DNA of 64,000 bases from Synoicihabitans lomoniglobus (GTDB taxonomy: Bacteria > Verrucomicrobiota > Verrucomicrobiia > Opitutales > Opitutaceae): the NCBI RefSeq assembly GCF_029023725.1, contig NZ_CP119075.1:3033501-3097500 (forward strand). Direction: 5' to 3'. Under the pieces are notes generated by a model. The model saw only the letters and a list, made by a program, of their open reading frames with translations. It ran no database searches and was not told the DNA's origin. Position numbers and translations under genes: made by a program. Positions within the stretch are counted from its first letter, which is position 1. Every line of letters starts with the position of its first letter. Positions 51,493 to 59,709 of the stretch are shown piece after piece.

Positions 51493-53410
51493 ACGTCGCG
51501 GCAGCACGCGCGACCCCGCGCAACGACCGCACGCCCACCGCCAGACTCGATCCCACCATGAGCAGCGCCGCCACCACGGGATGCAGCCATCCGGCGGCGG
51601 CGAGCATCATGCCCCCGGCATTGTAACTCGCCGCGAAGCGCAGATTGCCATGAATGCCCCGTCGCACCGCTCGCGACAAACGCACCGCCTGCGGCAACAC
51701 CCGCAGGTCATCGCCCAGCATTGTCGCCATGGCCGACGCCCGCACCAGATCCGCGCCGCCGCGAATCGCGATCGAACCCGCCGCGATCGACATTGCGCCG
51801 GCATCGTTCACGCCGTCGCCCACCAGCACCACGGTGCGTCCGCCAGCGATCAACTCCCGCACCCGCGCCGTTTTCTCGGCCGGCGTCAGTCCCGACTTCA
51901 CCGGCACCGTCAATCCCGCCGGCGGATGGGCGTCTCCGGTCAACACTTCGACCGCGACGCCCAGAGCCGCCAGCTCCGTCAACGCCTCGTTCATTCCCTC
52001 GCGCCAACGTTCGCCCAGTTCGATCCACGCAGCCAGCCGGCCGTCGACCGAGACATACACACGCTTCCCGGGATCAGCCGACACTTCGTCCGTAAAGCCG
52101 TGCAACGCCCACTCCCCGACGCGAACCTCCCGCCCCTCCACCGTCACCACCACGCCCGCTCCCGCCTCCACGCGCCGCTCCGCGGCCGCTCCGCGAGTGT
52201 AACCATTATGGTTACACTCGCGAGTTAGTGCCTGGGCGACGGGATGTTGCAGGTCGGACTCGGCGGCGAGGACCGCGGCGCGCAGCCAGGGTTCCCGCGC
52301 TCGCCAGGCGGGTGCGGTGTGCCAGGCCGTGACGACCATGGCGGACTCCGATAGCGTCCCGGTTTTATCGATACACAGCGTGTCGGCCCGACTCAGCGCG
52401 TCGAGGATGTCCCCAGTGCCGGCAACCATGCCGAGCTTGGCCAGCTGGGCCAATCCGCTCCAGACCGCGATCGGTGTGGCCAGACCCATCGCGCAGGGAC
52501 ACGCCACCAGCAGGACGGCCATGGCATGAAACAGCGCTTCATGCCATGGACTGCGCGCGATCCAGAACGCAAAGGTCGCAACACTCACGCCCATGACGAC
52601 GGGCAGAAACCAACGCATCAAGCGATCGGCCTGCGCCTGCAACTGACTCGGGGCCAACCGCGCCTGTTCGACTGCGCTCAGGATCGTATCCAACCGACGC
52701 GGCCCGGCCAATGGCGCGATTTCCAGATCTCCATCGACGGCGTGCGTGCCGGCCAACACGGCATCGCCTGGTCCCCGCGAAACCGGCCGCCATTCGCCCG
52801 TCATCGAGGTTTCCGTCACATAGCTGCGGCCATCCACAATGGTGCCATCAACACCGATGGCTTCACCGGGCGCAACCAACACCCGGTCGTCCGTCGTCAC
52901 CTCGGTAACGGTTTTTTGAATACTTTCTCCCTCGCGCCCTCGAACGCGCACCTGGGCGAACTCCCGGCGCGTGCGATCGACCGCCGACAGGGCTGTGAGC
53001 CGACTCCGCGCGGCGATCATTTTGCCGACCGTGTGCACCGCGATGAGCACAGCGACGACTTCATAATAAATCGCCCCGGTGCGCGTGAACGTGCTCACGA
53101 GCGATCCGGCGAACGCGCCGGTGAGCGTAACCAGAAACAGGAGATCAATGCTGATTTTTCGCTGCCGCAGCGCCGCCATCGCTCCGCGCCCGAGGTCGCC
53201 GCCGAGAAATACGAGCACGCCCAGCGCCGCCGCCATGGAGCCGCCGTGCACCACCCAATAACCGACGCCGTCGGCCGGAGTGACATTGACCGCGAGCCCA
53301 AACACCATCGCCTGCCCGGCCACCGCCATGCCAATGCCGATACGCAACCAGCCACGCGCCACGAGCCGCTCGTCCGCCTGCAGGCCGGGATCGGCGGCGG
53401 TTTCGTTCAT
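51473..53410 (-). CDS. P1B-type copper-transporting ATPase (CcoI/FixI/CopA-like)
   Basis: 645 residues. The catalytic set is present: actuator MTGEW (TGE), metal site ACPCAMG near residue 290, phosphorylation Asp348 in CIDKTGTLS, HP dipeptide in LQHPVAQ, and GDGVNDAG. No N-terminal HMA (CxxC) domain, unlike CopA. The CPC motif and oxidase-locus position suggest Cu(I) export for the CuA or CuB centres of the adjacent caa3 oxidase, as CtpA/CcoI does elsewhere. Residues about 397-407 (RECNHNGYTRG) are encoded by a perfect palindrome (52192-52222) inside the N domain. The 5' end overlaps the FixH/YtkA gene stop by 4 nt. Confidence 0.92.
   Translation of the reverse strand: MNETAADPGLQADERLVARGWLRIGIGMAVAGQAMVFGLAVNVTPADGVGYWVVHGGSMAAALGVLVFLGGDLGRGAMAALRQRKISIDLLFLVTLTGAFAGSLVSTFTRTGAIYYEVVAVLIAVHTVGKMIAARSRLTALSAVDRTRREFAQVRVRGREGESIQKTVTEVTTDDRVLVAPGEAIGVDGTIVDGRSYVTETSMTGEWRPVSRGPGDAVLAGTHAVDGDLEIAPLAGPRRLDTILSAVEQARLAPSQLQAQADRLMRWFLPVVMGVSVATFAFWIARSPWHEALFHAMAVLLVACPCAMGLATPIAVWSGLAQLAKLGMVAGTGDILDALSRADTLCIDKTGTLSESAMVVTAWHTAPAWRAREPWLRAAVLAAESDLQHPVAQALTRECNHNGYTRGAAAERRVEAGAGVVVTVEGREVRVGEWALHGFTDEVSADPGKRVYVSVDGRLAAWIELGERWREGMNEALTELAALGVAVEVLTGDAHPPAGLTVPVKSGLTPAEKTARVRELIAGGRTVVLVGDGVNDAGAMSIAAGSIAIRGGADLVRASAMATMLGDDLRVLPQAVRLSRAVRRGIHGNLRFAASYNAGGMMLAAAGWLHPVVAALLMVGSSLAVGVRSLRGVARAAATFKAPGR
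52192..52222. repeat. Perfect palindrome inserted in frame within the copper ATPase gene
   Basis: Arms CGCGAGTGTAACCA (52192-52205) and TGGTTACACTCGCG (52209-52222) are perfectly complementary with a TTA spacer. The core is AT-rich inside a GC-rich gene. On the coding strand it reads R-E-C-N-H-N-G-Y-T-R without a stop. Position, symmetry and composition point to an inserted palindromic element rather than a conserved domain segment. Confidence 0.8.
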
Positions 53411-54318
53411 GGCTCCACTTCGAACCAGAACGGCACGAACGTCTCGGTGCCATCAAGGACGAGTTGCGCCCAAATCACGTAAAGCCCGGGATCAGGAATA
53501 GTGACTTGAAAGTGCAGATCGGGCTCGGCCGCACTCGGCGGTTGCGCGAGGTCGGTTTCAAGCGGATGCAGGTGGGCGAATCCGCTGCGTTCGCGGTCGA
53601 ACGCCACGAGGTGGGCAAACGCGCCCATGACTTCACCCAGAGCGATGTCGGCTCCGTCGGCCGCCCGAATGGCAAACGTAAGACGGGTCGTCTCCCGCGC
53701 TCGCACGGGCAGCGCGTCGGGCCGGAGTTCGAAGCGGAAACTCCCGACTTCGGCCGTCCAATTGGTGATGATCGGATTGACCGCAACGTCCCCCGGCACG
53801 GTGAGTTCAGCGCTGGCGTAGAGGCCGCGGGCCGTCGCGGCGGGAGTGAAGTCAGCAAAGATGCGATACGCGCCGGCCAAGCGGGGCGCGAAGCTTACCG
53901 TCCATTCACCGGCGGTGGCGGTTGGTTCGGGATGCACGTGCTGGTAATCCCGCAAGGTCGGGTCAACGACCATGACGTGCAGCTTGCGCGTGTGGGCGAC
54001 GAGCAGATCGACGGGGCCGATCGGTTTGCCGGATGAGGTCGCGAGACGCAGCGTGAATGTCTTCATCGCCCCGGTCGCGACGGACGCCGGACTGATTTCG
54101 AAAATCACCGGTGAACGCGCCGTGGTGACCGGCAGAAATTGCGGCGCGGCGGGATCGCAAAACTCGAGCACGTTGTCGCCCTCGAGACGGAAGTCGCCGT
54201 GACTCAGATTCGTGCCGGTCGGCAACCAGCGAAACACCGCGAACACGGCGACGGCCCCAAGCGTCAGCCCGATGAGCTGACGCCGTTGGCCAGGTGAAAG
54301 TGGAGCGGCGGCACTCAT
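53407..54318 (-). CDS. FixH/YtkA-like membrane-anchored protein with HxHP motifs
   Basis: 303 residues from the ATG at 54318, which overlaps the SCO gene stop by 4 nt. One N-terminal membrane segment (LIGLTLGAVAVFAVFRWL) anchors a periplasmic domain. A Cys (LEFCDPAAPQFLPV) and His-rich motifs HTRKLHVMVVDPTLRDYQHV then HPEP, and FAHLHPLE, occur in it, with two beta-sandwich-like repeats ending in FVPFWFEVEP. HxHP-type motifs in this arrangement suggest copper handling alongside the ATPase and SCO, but no ligand set is proven. The three minus-strand genes (SCO, this, ATPase) overlap end to start and form an operon. Confidence 0.72.
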   Translation of the reverse strand: MSAAAPLSPGQRRQLIGLTLGAVAVFAVFRWLPTGTNLSHGDFRLEGDNVLEFCDPAAPQFLPVTTARSPVIFEISPASVATGAMKTFTLRLATSSGKPIGPVDLLVAHTRKLHVMVVDPTLRDYQHVHPEPTATAGEWTVSFAPRLAGAYRIFADFTPAATARGLYASAELTVPGDVAVNPIITNWTAEVGSFRFELRPDALPVRARETTRLTFAIRAADGADIALGEVMGAFAHLVAFDRERSGFAHLHPLETDLAQPPSAAEPDLHFQVTIPDPGLYVIWAQLVLDGTETFVPFWFEVEP

Positions 54319-55214
54319 CGCACGATCTTGCGGACGAATTGCGTGACGTCCCATTGGCTGCCGTCCGCGCGATCGATGATGCGGCCTTTTTCATCGATGA
54401 GCAGCGTCGCGAGCGTGTGCGAAATCAGCGGACCTTCCACCTCGGCCAGCACGCCCAGTTGACGGAGCAGGTCTTTGATCGCGCTCTCCGGACCGGTGAG
54501 AAAACTGAAGTTGGTCGTATCGATGCCCCGAACCTCGGCGTAATCGCGCAACACGCCTGGCGTGTCGAACTCGGGGTCGAAGGTGATGGAGATCAACTCG
54601 AGCCGGTCGCTCTTGCCGGCTTCGGCCACGGCGGATTGCACGGCCATCATGTTGATGGTGGCGGCGGGACACATGGTGGCGATCGGGCAGCGGGTGTAGA
54701 TGAAGTTGAGCAGCACCTTTTTACCGCGAAAGCGGGAGACATCGACGACCGCGCCAGTTTGATCGTAGAGGGCAAAATCGGGCAGGTTTTCACCAACGGA
54801 GCGGTAGGCGTTGCGACCACGAATGGTGGTGTCCTCGCGCAACGCGGCGGCGGCGGCGGTCACTTGTGATGCGGCCAGCGCGTCGACTTTCCAAATGTGA
54901 GCGAGGCGAAACGTGCCGTCGGTGTCCTCGATGAGACGAGCGCGGATGCGTTCGCCGGCGACGGCGTTGGCGAGATCACCGGGGCCGGCGTGGAATTCCA
55001 TGACCATGGCGGGCATGTAGTCGGGGATCTCGTCGTGGTCGACCAGCAGCGTGCCACGTTCGGCATCGACCTTGATAATCTGCCCCGTGACCGGGCGTCC
55101 GGGCACCTCGAGTTTGGCGTCTTCCTTGGTGGCGGGCCGACATCCGACGGTCAATGCAACCGCCAGCAGGGCGGTCACGGTGAGTAAACGAGCGAGATTG
55201 AATGGCATCCGCAT
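54315..55214 (-). CDS. SCO1/SenC-type copper chaperone with an N-terminal CusF-like domain, lipoprotein
   Basis: 299 residues from the ATG at 55214 (MRMPFNLARLLTVTALLAVALTVGC); the longer upstream frame lacks a family match. Lipobox LTVGC. Residues about 45-100 resemble a CusF-type copper fold (GQIIKVDAERGTLLVDHDEI, YMPAMVMEFHA with His and Met ligands). The SCO thioredoxin-like domain follows: FIYTRCPIATMCPAAT, whose Cys pair is spaced Cx5C rather than the usual Cx3C, and the late copper His in LISHTLATLLID. SCO proteins load the CuA centre of oxidase subunit II, encoded nearby. It starts the three-gene copper operon. Confidence 0.9.
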   Translation of the reverse strand: MRMPFNLARLLTVTALLAVALTVGCRPATKEDAKLEVPGRPVTGQIIKVDAERGTLLVDHDEIPDYMPAMVMEFHAGPGDLANAVAGERIRARLIEDTDGTFRLAHIWKVDALAASQVTAAAAALREDTTIRGRNAYRSVGENLPDFALYDQTGAVVDVSRFRGKKVLLNFIYTRCPIATMCPAATINMMAVQSAVAEAGKSDRLELISITFDPEFDTPGVLRDYAEVRGIDTTNFSFLTGPESAIKDLLRQLGVLAEVEGPLISHTLATLLIDEKGRIIDRADGSQWDVTQFVRKIVR

Positions 55215-55303
55215 AGAGGCACCGATTCTCCGGAGGTTAGATTTGTCAAAGGGAATGAGGATCGTAGGGTGGCCGATTCTTTCGCTAGAATCCATCGCCG
55301 TTA
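55215..55303. promoter_or_regulatory. Divergent promoter region between the SCO operon and ctaA
   Basis: An 89-bp gap between divergent start codons, so both operons must start here or just inside. AT-rich in the middle (TTAGATTTGTCAAAGG near 55238-55253). No operator with clear symmetry found. Coordinated expression of copper-supply and heme-A genes is expected from the arrangement. Confidence 0.35.
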
Positions 55304-56278
55304 ATGCCTGCAGCCACCACTATCACCACTCGAACTTCCGACTATCAGCCTGGCTTGGCTTGGTTTGCCACGATCGGCAGCGTGTGGGTGTTTGTGCTCG
55401 TGATGCTGGGCGCCTTCACCACCAGCATCGGCGCGGGCATGATTTTCGAGGACTGGCCGTTGTCCAATGGATCGCTCAATCCGGAAGGCTGGCTGACGGA
55501 CATCATGATGTTTGCCGAGCATTCGCACCGGCTGAGCGCCGGCATGATGTCGATCATCACGATCGCGATCTGGCTGGCGGTGCGACGGTGGGAAGCGCGG
55601 GCGTGGGTGCGTAAAGTTGCGCTGGGCGCGGTGGTGCTGGTCTTTGCGCAGGCGCTGGTGGGCGGATTGCGCGTGCTGTTGGACCCCATCATTCTCGATT
55701 TCGTGAGCGTGGGCCGTCTTTTTGCCATGCTGCACGCGATCTTGGCGCAGGTGTATATCTGCACCCTGCTGGCCATTGCGCTGGGACTTTCGCGCATGTG
55801 GATCGCGAGCCAGTCGCTGGGTGCCAGCATGGCGGTCCGGCGTCTGGGCAAGTGGTGTTGCGCGCTGTTGCTGCTGCAACTGGCGATCGCGGCGGTGATG
55901 CGCCATAGTTACGCGGGCATGGCGATTCCGTCGTTTCCGCTGAGCTCCCCCGAAGGAGATCTGTTGCCGCCGTTGTGGAATTTTCGCGTCGGCATTCACT
56001 TTGCCCACCGCGTCATGGCGGTCGTGCTCACGGTGGCATTGGTGCGATTTGCCATCAGCGTGTGGCGCGACCATGAAGCGCATGCGGGCTACAAGGCGGC
56101 GGCGGCTGGCGTGATCGTGCTGCTGGTGGGGCAAATCGTCCTCGGCGCTTCGGTGATCTGGATGAGCCGCAATCCCTACGTGACGACCGGCCACGTGCTG
56201 TGCGGGGCGCTGCTGTTGGCGCTGACTTTTGCCATGACCATGTGGGCCAATCACACGGGAGAAAAGACGTCCGCATGA
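55304..56278 (+). CDS. ctaA: Heme A synthase (COX15/CtaA family)
   Basis: 324 residues with eight membrane segments. Heme A synthase oxidises the C8 methyl of heme O. The paired heme-binding His regions are visible: MMFAEHSHRLSAGMMS and FAMLHAILAQVYICT in the first half, GIHFAHRVMAVVLTV and TTGHVLCGALLLALT in the second half, as in COX15. GAFTTSIGAGMIFEDWPL is the N-terminal loop signature. Length suits bacterial CtaA without a soluble extension. Overlaps ctaB by 4 nt (ATGA). Confidence 0.94.
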   Translation: MPAATTITTRTSDYQPGLAWFATIGSVWVFVLVMLGAFTTSIGAGMIFEDWPLSNGSLNPEGWLTDIMMFAEHSHRLSAGMMSIITIAIWLAVRRWEARAWVRKVALGAVVLVFAQALVGGLRVLLDPIILDFVSVGRLFAMLHAILAQVYICTLLAIALGLSRMWIASQSLGASMAVRRLGKWCCALLLLQLAIAAVMRHSYAGMAIPSFPLSSPEGDLLPPLWNFRVGIHFAHRVMAVVLTVALVRFAISVWRDHEAHAGYKAAAAGVIVLLVGQIVLGASVIWMSRNPYVTTGHVLCGALLLALTFAMTMWANHTGEKTSA

Positions 56279-57183
56279 GCGATCCCGCGACGACGTCCGC
56301 AGCGGATGCCACGCCCCCGCAGGGCGGCTGGGGCGACTACTTGGAGTTGACCAAGCCACGCTTGAGCATGCTTTCCGTGATCACGGCGATGGTGGGCTAC
56401 CTCGTGGTCGATGCACCGTGGGCGTGGGGACACTTCCTCGCGACGATGATCGGCACCTCGGCCTGCGCGGGCGGCGTGGCGGCGCTCAACCAGTGGATGG
56501 AACGCGACACCGACGCCAAAATGGACCGCACCTCGGATCGCCCGATTCCGTCGGGCAAAGTCCCCGATGGCGCCGCCTTCGTGCTCGGCTGGGGCCTGTG
56601 CATGAGCGGACTCGCCCTGCTTTTTTCGTTCGCGAGCGCGTTGGCCGCGACCTTCGCGCTGGCCACGATCATCACGTATCTGGCGTGGTATACCCCGGCC
56701 AAGCGCTGGTCGCGCTGGAGCACGGAAATCGGCGCGATCGCCGGAGCGTTCCCGCCCTTGATCGGTTACGCTGCCGCGCACGGCGGCGTGGAGGCGCTTG
56801 GCTGGGTATTGTTCGGCATTTTGGCGCTGTGGCAGATTCCGCACTTCATGGCCATCGCCTGGACTTATCGGGAAGACTACGGTCGGGTTGATTTTCCGAT
56901 GCTTCCGGTGCGCGATCGCAGCGGACGCAGCGTGGCGCTGTGGTCGTTGGTCAATACCGTGGCGCTGATTGTGGTGTGCCTGCTTCCCAGCCTGTGGGGC
57001 GATGCGACGTGGATCTATGGCAGTGTGACGCTGGCGTTGGGAGTGTGGTTCCTGATCCGGGCGATCGCTTTCACGCGAGTCGAAGGTCGGGACCAGTCGG
57101 CCCGTAAACTGTTTTTTGCTTCAATTATTTGGCTTCCGCTGCAACTGGGGGCCTTGGTTGTCGACCGCTTGTTTTTGTTATGA
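56275..57183 (+). CDS. ctaB: Protoheme IX farnesyltransferase (heme O synthase)
   Basis: 302 residues from the ATG at 56275, overlapping ctaA by 4 nt. A polytopic UbiA-family prenyltransferase that adds farnesyl to heme B. The Asp-rich motif is LNQWMERDTDAKMDRTSDRP (N-terminal) and the second acidic region ends WTYREDYGRVDFPMLPV, with a YLAWYTPAKRWSRWSTEIGA loop between. Length is normal. Acts just before CtaA in the heme A pathway. Overlaps the DUF420 gene by 4 nt. Confidence 0.95.
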   Translation: MSDPATTSAADATPPQGGWGDYLELTKPRLSMLSVITAMVGYLVVDAPWAWGHFLATMIGTSACAGGVAALNQWMERDTDAKMDRTSDRPIPSGKVPDGAAFVLGWGLCMSGLALLFSFASALAATFALATIITYLAWYTPAKRWSRWSTEIGAIAGAFPPLIGYAAAHGGVEALGWVLFGILALWQIPHFMAIAWTYREDYGRVDFPMLPVRDRSGRSVALWSLVNTVALIVVCLLPSLWGDATWIYGSVTLALGVWFLIRAIAFTRVEGRDQSARKLFFASIIWLPLQLGALVVDRLFLL

Positions 57184-57632
57184 CGCTTCACGATATTCCC
57201 GCGCTTAACGCGACTTTGAATGGGCTCGCCACCGTGCTGATGACGGCCGGGTTCATTTTCATCAAATCCGGCAACAAGGACGCGCATCGCAAGATGATGC
57301 TGTCGGCCGGCGCGGTATCGGCACTGTTTCTGGTCGGCTACGTGACGCACAAAGTGCTGAAAGGCATGGCGGTGGGAGCCGGTGAGGCGGTGCACACCAA
57401 GTTCGGCGGTGAAGGGCCCATCGCGATCGTTTATTACGTGATGTTGATCACGCACATCATCCTCGCGATCTCGATCGGCTACCTCGTGCCGCGCACGTTT
57501 CTCCTCGCGATCAAGGGTGAGTTCGAGCGCCACAAGGCATGGGCGCGGTGGGTATTTCCCATCTGGTATTACGTCAGCGTGACAGGGGTATTGGTCTATT
57601 TCTTCCTCTACCGTTGGTGGCCCAGCGCCTGA
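57180..57632 (+). CDS. DUF420 membrane protein
   Basis: 150 residues from the ATG at 57180, overlapping the ctaB stop by 4 nt. Four membrane segments (LATVLMTAGFIFIKSG, LSAGAVSALFLVGYVTHKVL, IVYYVMLITHIILAISIGYL, VFPIWYYVSVTGVLVYFFLY) with conserved His in YVTHKVLKG, LITHIIL and FERHKAW. DUF420 genes are found in cytochrome-oxidase clusters (CtaM family), and Staphylococcus CtaM is needed for active heme-A oxidase. Third gene of the ctaA-ctaB operon. Confidence 0.85.
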   Translation: MTLHDIPALNATLNGLATVLMTAGFIFIKSGNKDAHRKMMLSAGAVSALFLVGYVTHKVLKGMAVGAGEAVHTKFGGEGPIAIVYYVMLITHIILAISIGYLVPRTFLLAIKGEFERHKAWARWVFPIWYYVSVTGVLVYFFLYRWWPSA

Positions 57633-57647
57633 GGCCCTCGCGGGTGC

Positions 57648-57679
57648 AAAAAAGCCGCCCCGCGAGACGCAGGACGGCT
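57648..57679 (-). terminator. Rho-independent terminator of the cupredoxin gene
   Basis: On the minus strand, a stem formed by AGCCG(TCC) and (GGG)CGGCT with a short inner loop is followed by T6 (plus-strand AAAAAA at 57648-57653). It lies 34 nt past the cupredoxin stop at 57713. The plus-strand DUF420 operon ends just upstream, so it may act on both. Confidence 0.65.
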
Positions 57680-57712
57680 GATAAAAGCGGAAAAGGTTGA
57701 TGCGAAGCGTTC

Positions 57713-58186
57713 TTACGGAGCGCTGACCACGATCGTGCCGCGCATACCGGCCATGAAGTGGGCGGGGAAGCTGCAGAGGAACACGTAGTTACCCGGCTCG
57801 CTGGGCACGGTGAAGGTTATGGTGTCGCTCTCGCCCGGTCCGAGCAACTTGGTGTGGGCCACAATACTGTCGGTCATGGCGGCCGGGATGTATTCGGCAT
57901 CGCGCGCCATCATGGCCGCGTTGGCAAATTTGGCAGCGTTGGCGTCCTTGGTCAGAACCACCAAGTTGTGCCCCATTGCGGCTTTGGGCAGTTTCCCGGT
58001 GTTTTCGAGAGTAATGGCGATCGTGGTGCCCGCGACGGCTTCGATCTTGGTGACATCAAAACGCATGGTGTCACCGGCTTTGACCGTGACGGATTGATCG
58101 GGCTCGGCTGCGATCGCGGCACCGGAAACCGCAAAAATCAGGGCAACTCCGGCGATCAGGGCTGAAAAGCGGGGAAAGGACTTCAT
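57713..58186 (-). CDS. Azurin/plastocyanin-type blue copper protein
   Basis: 157 residues from the ATG at 58186 (MKSFPRFSALIAGVALIFAVSGAAIAAE), a signal peptide. Type 1 copper ligands: His in AAMGHNLVVLTKD, then Cys, His and Met in YVFLCSFPAHFMAGMRGTIVV. The spacing AMGHN and the azurin-like helix insertion (ANAAMMARDAEYIPAAM) mark an azurin rather than a plastocyanin. Periplasmic electron carrier, likely between the bc-type reductase and the caa3 oxidase; this role is inferred. Transcribed against the flanking oxidase genes, with its own terminator. Confidence 0.9.
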   Translation of the reverse strand: MKSFPRFSALIAGVALIFAVSGAAIAAEPDQSVTVKAGDTMRFDVTKIEAVAGTTIAITLENTGKLPKAAMGHNLVVLTKDANAAKFANAAMMARDAEYIPAAMTDSIVAHTKLLGPGESDTITFTVPSEPGNYVFLCSFPAHFMAGMRGTIVVSAP

Positions 58187-58385
58187 AATCGTGACGGAAA
58201 TCACCCGCGCGCGAACCGCCAGCGAAATCGAATGCCGCCTGGACGTATGCAGCCAGCTTCACGAATCGATAAGCGTGATCACCTTATCGGTGTTCGGCCG
58301 ATATAAGGGCTTGAAATGCCCCGTGCCTTGGGGACGCTTTCTCACTCTCCGTGCCCTCTCGCCCGGAACGTGTTTTAAAGTTCTC

Positions 58386-59687
58386 ATGAGTTCCTCCGCT
58401 TCTTCTGGCAATCCCGCCCGACGTGTCCTTCCCGCGTTGCTCGTTGCCCTGCTGCCTTTCATTTGCGGCGGGTGGCTCGACGGGCCCCAATCCACCTTTG
58501 ATACCAAGGGTCCTGTCGCCGAGTCACAGCTCCAAGTGTTCTACGTCACTTTGTGGGTTACGGGTATTTTGTTCGTCATCGTCGCAGCCGTGCTGGCCTA
58601 CGCTACGCTCAAGTTCAAGGCGCGCAGCTCCGACGACGAGCACGCCGAACCGCCGCCCCAAGGTCACGGTAACCCCTTCGTGGAGATCGGTTTGATTGTC
58701 GGATCCATTCTCGCGCTGGTCGTCATCGCGGTGCCCACACTCAAGGCAATTTGGTTCACCTATGAGGTGCCGGAAGAGGAACGCGCCGACGCCTACCAAA
58801 TCACGGCCACGGGCTACCAATGGTGGTTTAAATTCACCTATGAAGACGAAATGACTCCTCAGCCGTTCGGCGGTGAGGCCCCGTTGGTGACCGCCAACGA
58901 GCTTGTCATCCCGGCCGGCCGCGCTGTTCACATCGAGCTGCGCACCGTCGACGTGATTCACTCGTTTTGGGTCCCTAAGCTCGCGGGTAAGGTCGACATG
59001 ATGCCCAACCGCGGCAACCACCTCTGGCTCAAGGCCGACGAGCCCGGTTACTTCTGGGGACAATGTGCCGAATACTGCGGCGAATCCCATGCCGTCATGC
59101 GTTTCCGGGTGATCGCGCTGGCCGAGGACGATTTCAACAACTGGCTCACCAACCAAAAGCTGCCCGCCCGCGAAGTCGCCGTGCCGGAAGGTGCCACCGC
59201 TCCAACCACGTTTGCCTCTTACGGTGAGTTCGAAGTCAACCAACCCGGCTGGACCGAGGAATTCGACGCCGATCCGTTCGGCCGCTGGCAGGCCCAACAG
59301 ATTCCCGCTGCCGACGAAGACCCCGCGCTCATCGCCGCGGGACGCCAATACTTCATGGAAAACCGCTGCGCCGGTTGCCACACCGTCCGCGGCCATGACG
59401 GCATGGGCGTCATCGGCCCCGACCTCACCCGCATCGGTTCCCGCACCACGGTCGCCGCCGGCTTGTTGGAAAACAGCCCCGAAAATCTCTACCGCTGGAT
59501 CACCGAGCCCAACCACGTGAAACCCGGCAACTTCATGTATAACACCCGGAAAGTCACGCCGGGCGGCATGGTCGTTATGCCCGGCTACGTCATGAACGAT
59601 CCCGAAACCGGCGATCCGATCACCGATATCGAAATCACTCCGGAAGAGGCCCACGCGCTCGTGGCCTACCTGCACAGCTTAAAGTAA
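58386..59687 (+). CDS. coxB: Cytochrome c oxidase subunit II with C-terminal cytochrome c (caa3 type)
   Basis: 433 residues from the ATG at 58386; the frame is open 65 codons further but overlaps the divergent cupredoxin start. Leader ALLVALLPFICGGWL, two membrane segments, then the CuA domain: VIHSFWVPKLAGKVDMM and WGQCAEYCGESHAVMRF give His, both Cys, His and Met. The C-terminal cytochrome c domain binds heme at CAGCH (Cys328), with an axial Met candidate in NFMYNTR or MVVMPGY. Accepts electrons and passes them to CuA and subunit I. First gene of the plus-strand cox operon. Confidence 0.97.
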   Translation: MSSSASSGNPARRVLPALLVALLPFICGGWLDGPQSTFDTKGPVAESQLQVFYVTLWVTGILFVIVAAVLAYATLKFKARSSDDEHAEPPPQGHGNPFVEIGLIVGSILALVVIAVPTLKAIWFTYEVPEEERADAYQITATGYQWWFKFTYEDEMTPQPFGGEAPLVTANELVIPAGRAVHIELRTVDVIHSFWVPKLAGKVDMMPNRGNHLWLKADEPGYFWGQCAEYCGESHAVMRFRVIALAEDDFNNWLTNQKLPAREVAVPEGATAPTTFASYGEFEVNQPGWTEEFDADPFGRWQAQQIPAADEDPALIAAGRQYFMENRCAGCHTVRGHDGMGVIGPDLTRIGSRTTVAAGLLENSPENLYRWITEPNHVKPGNFMYNTRKVTPGGMVVMPGYVMNDPETGDPITDIEITPEEAHALVAYLHSLK

Positions 59688-59709
59688 TCGGCCTCTCACC
59701 TTACTCGAC

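Noticed and set aside
58524-59675. A 383-codon minus-strand frame opposite coxB
   Set aside because: Antisense to a fully recognisable CuA/cytochrome c protein and without any family match.
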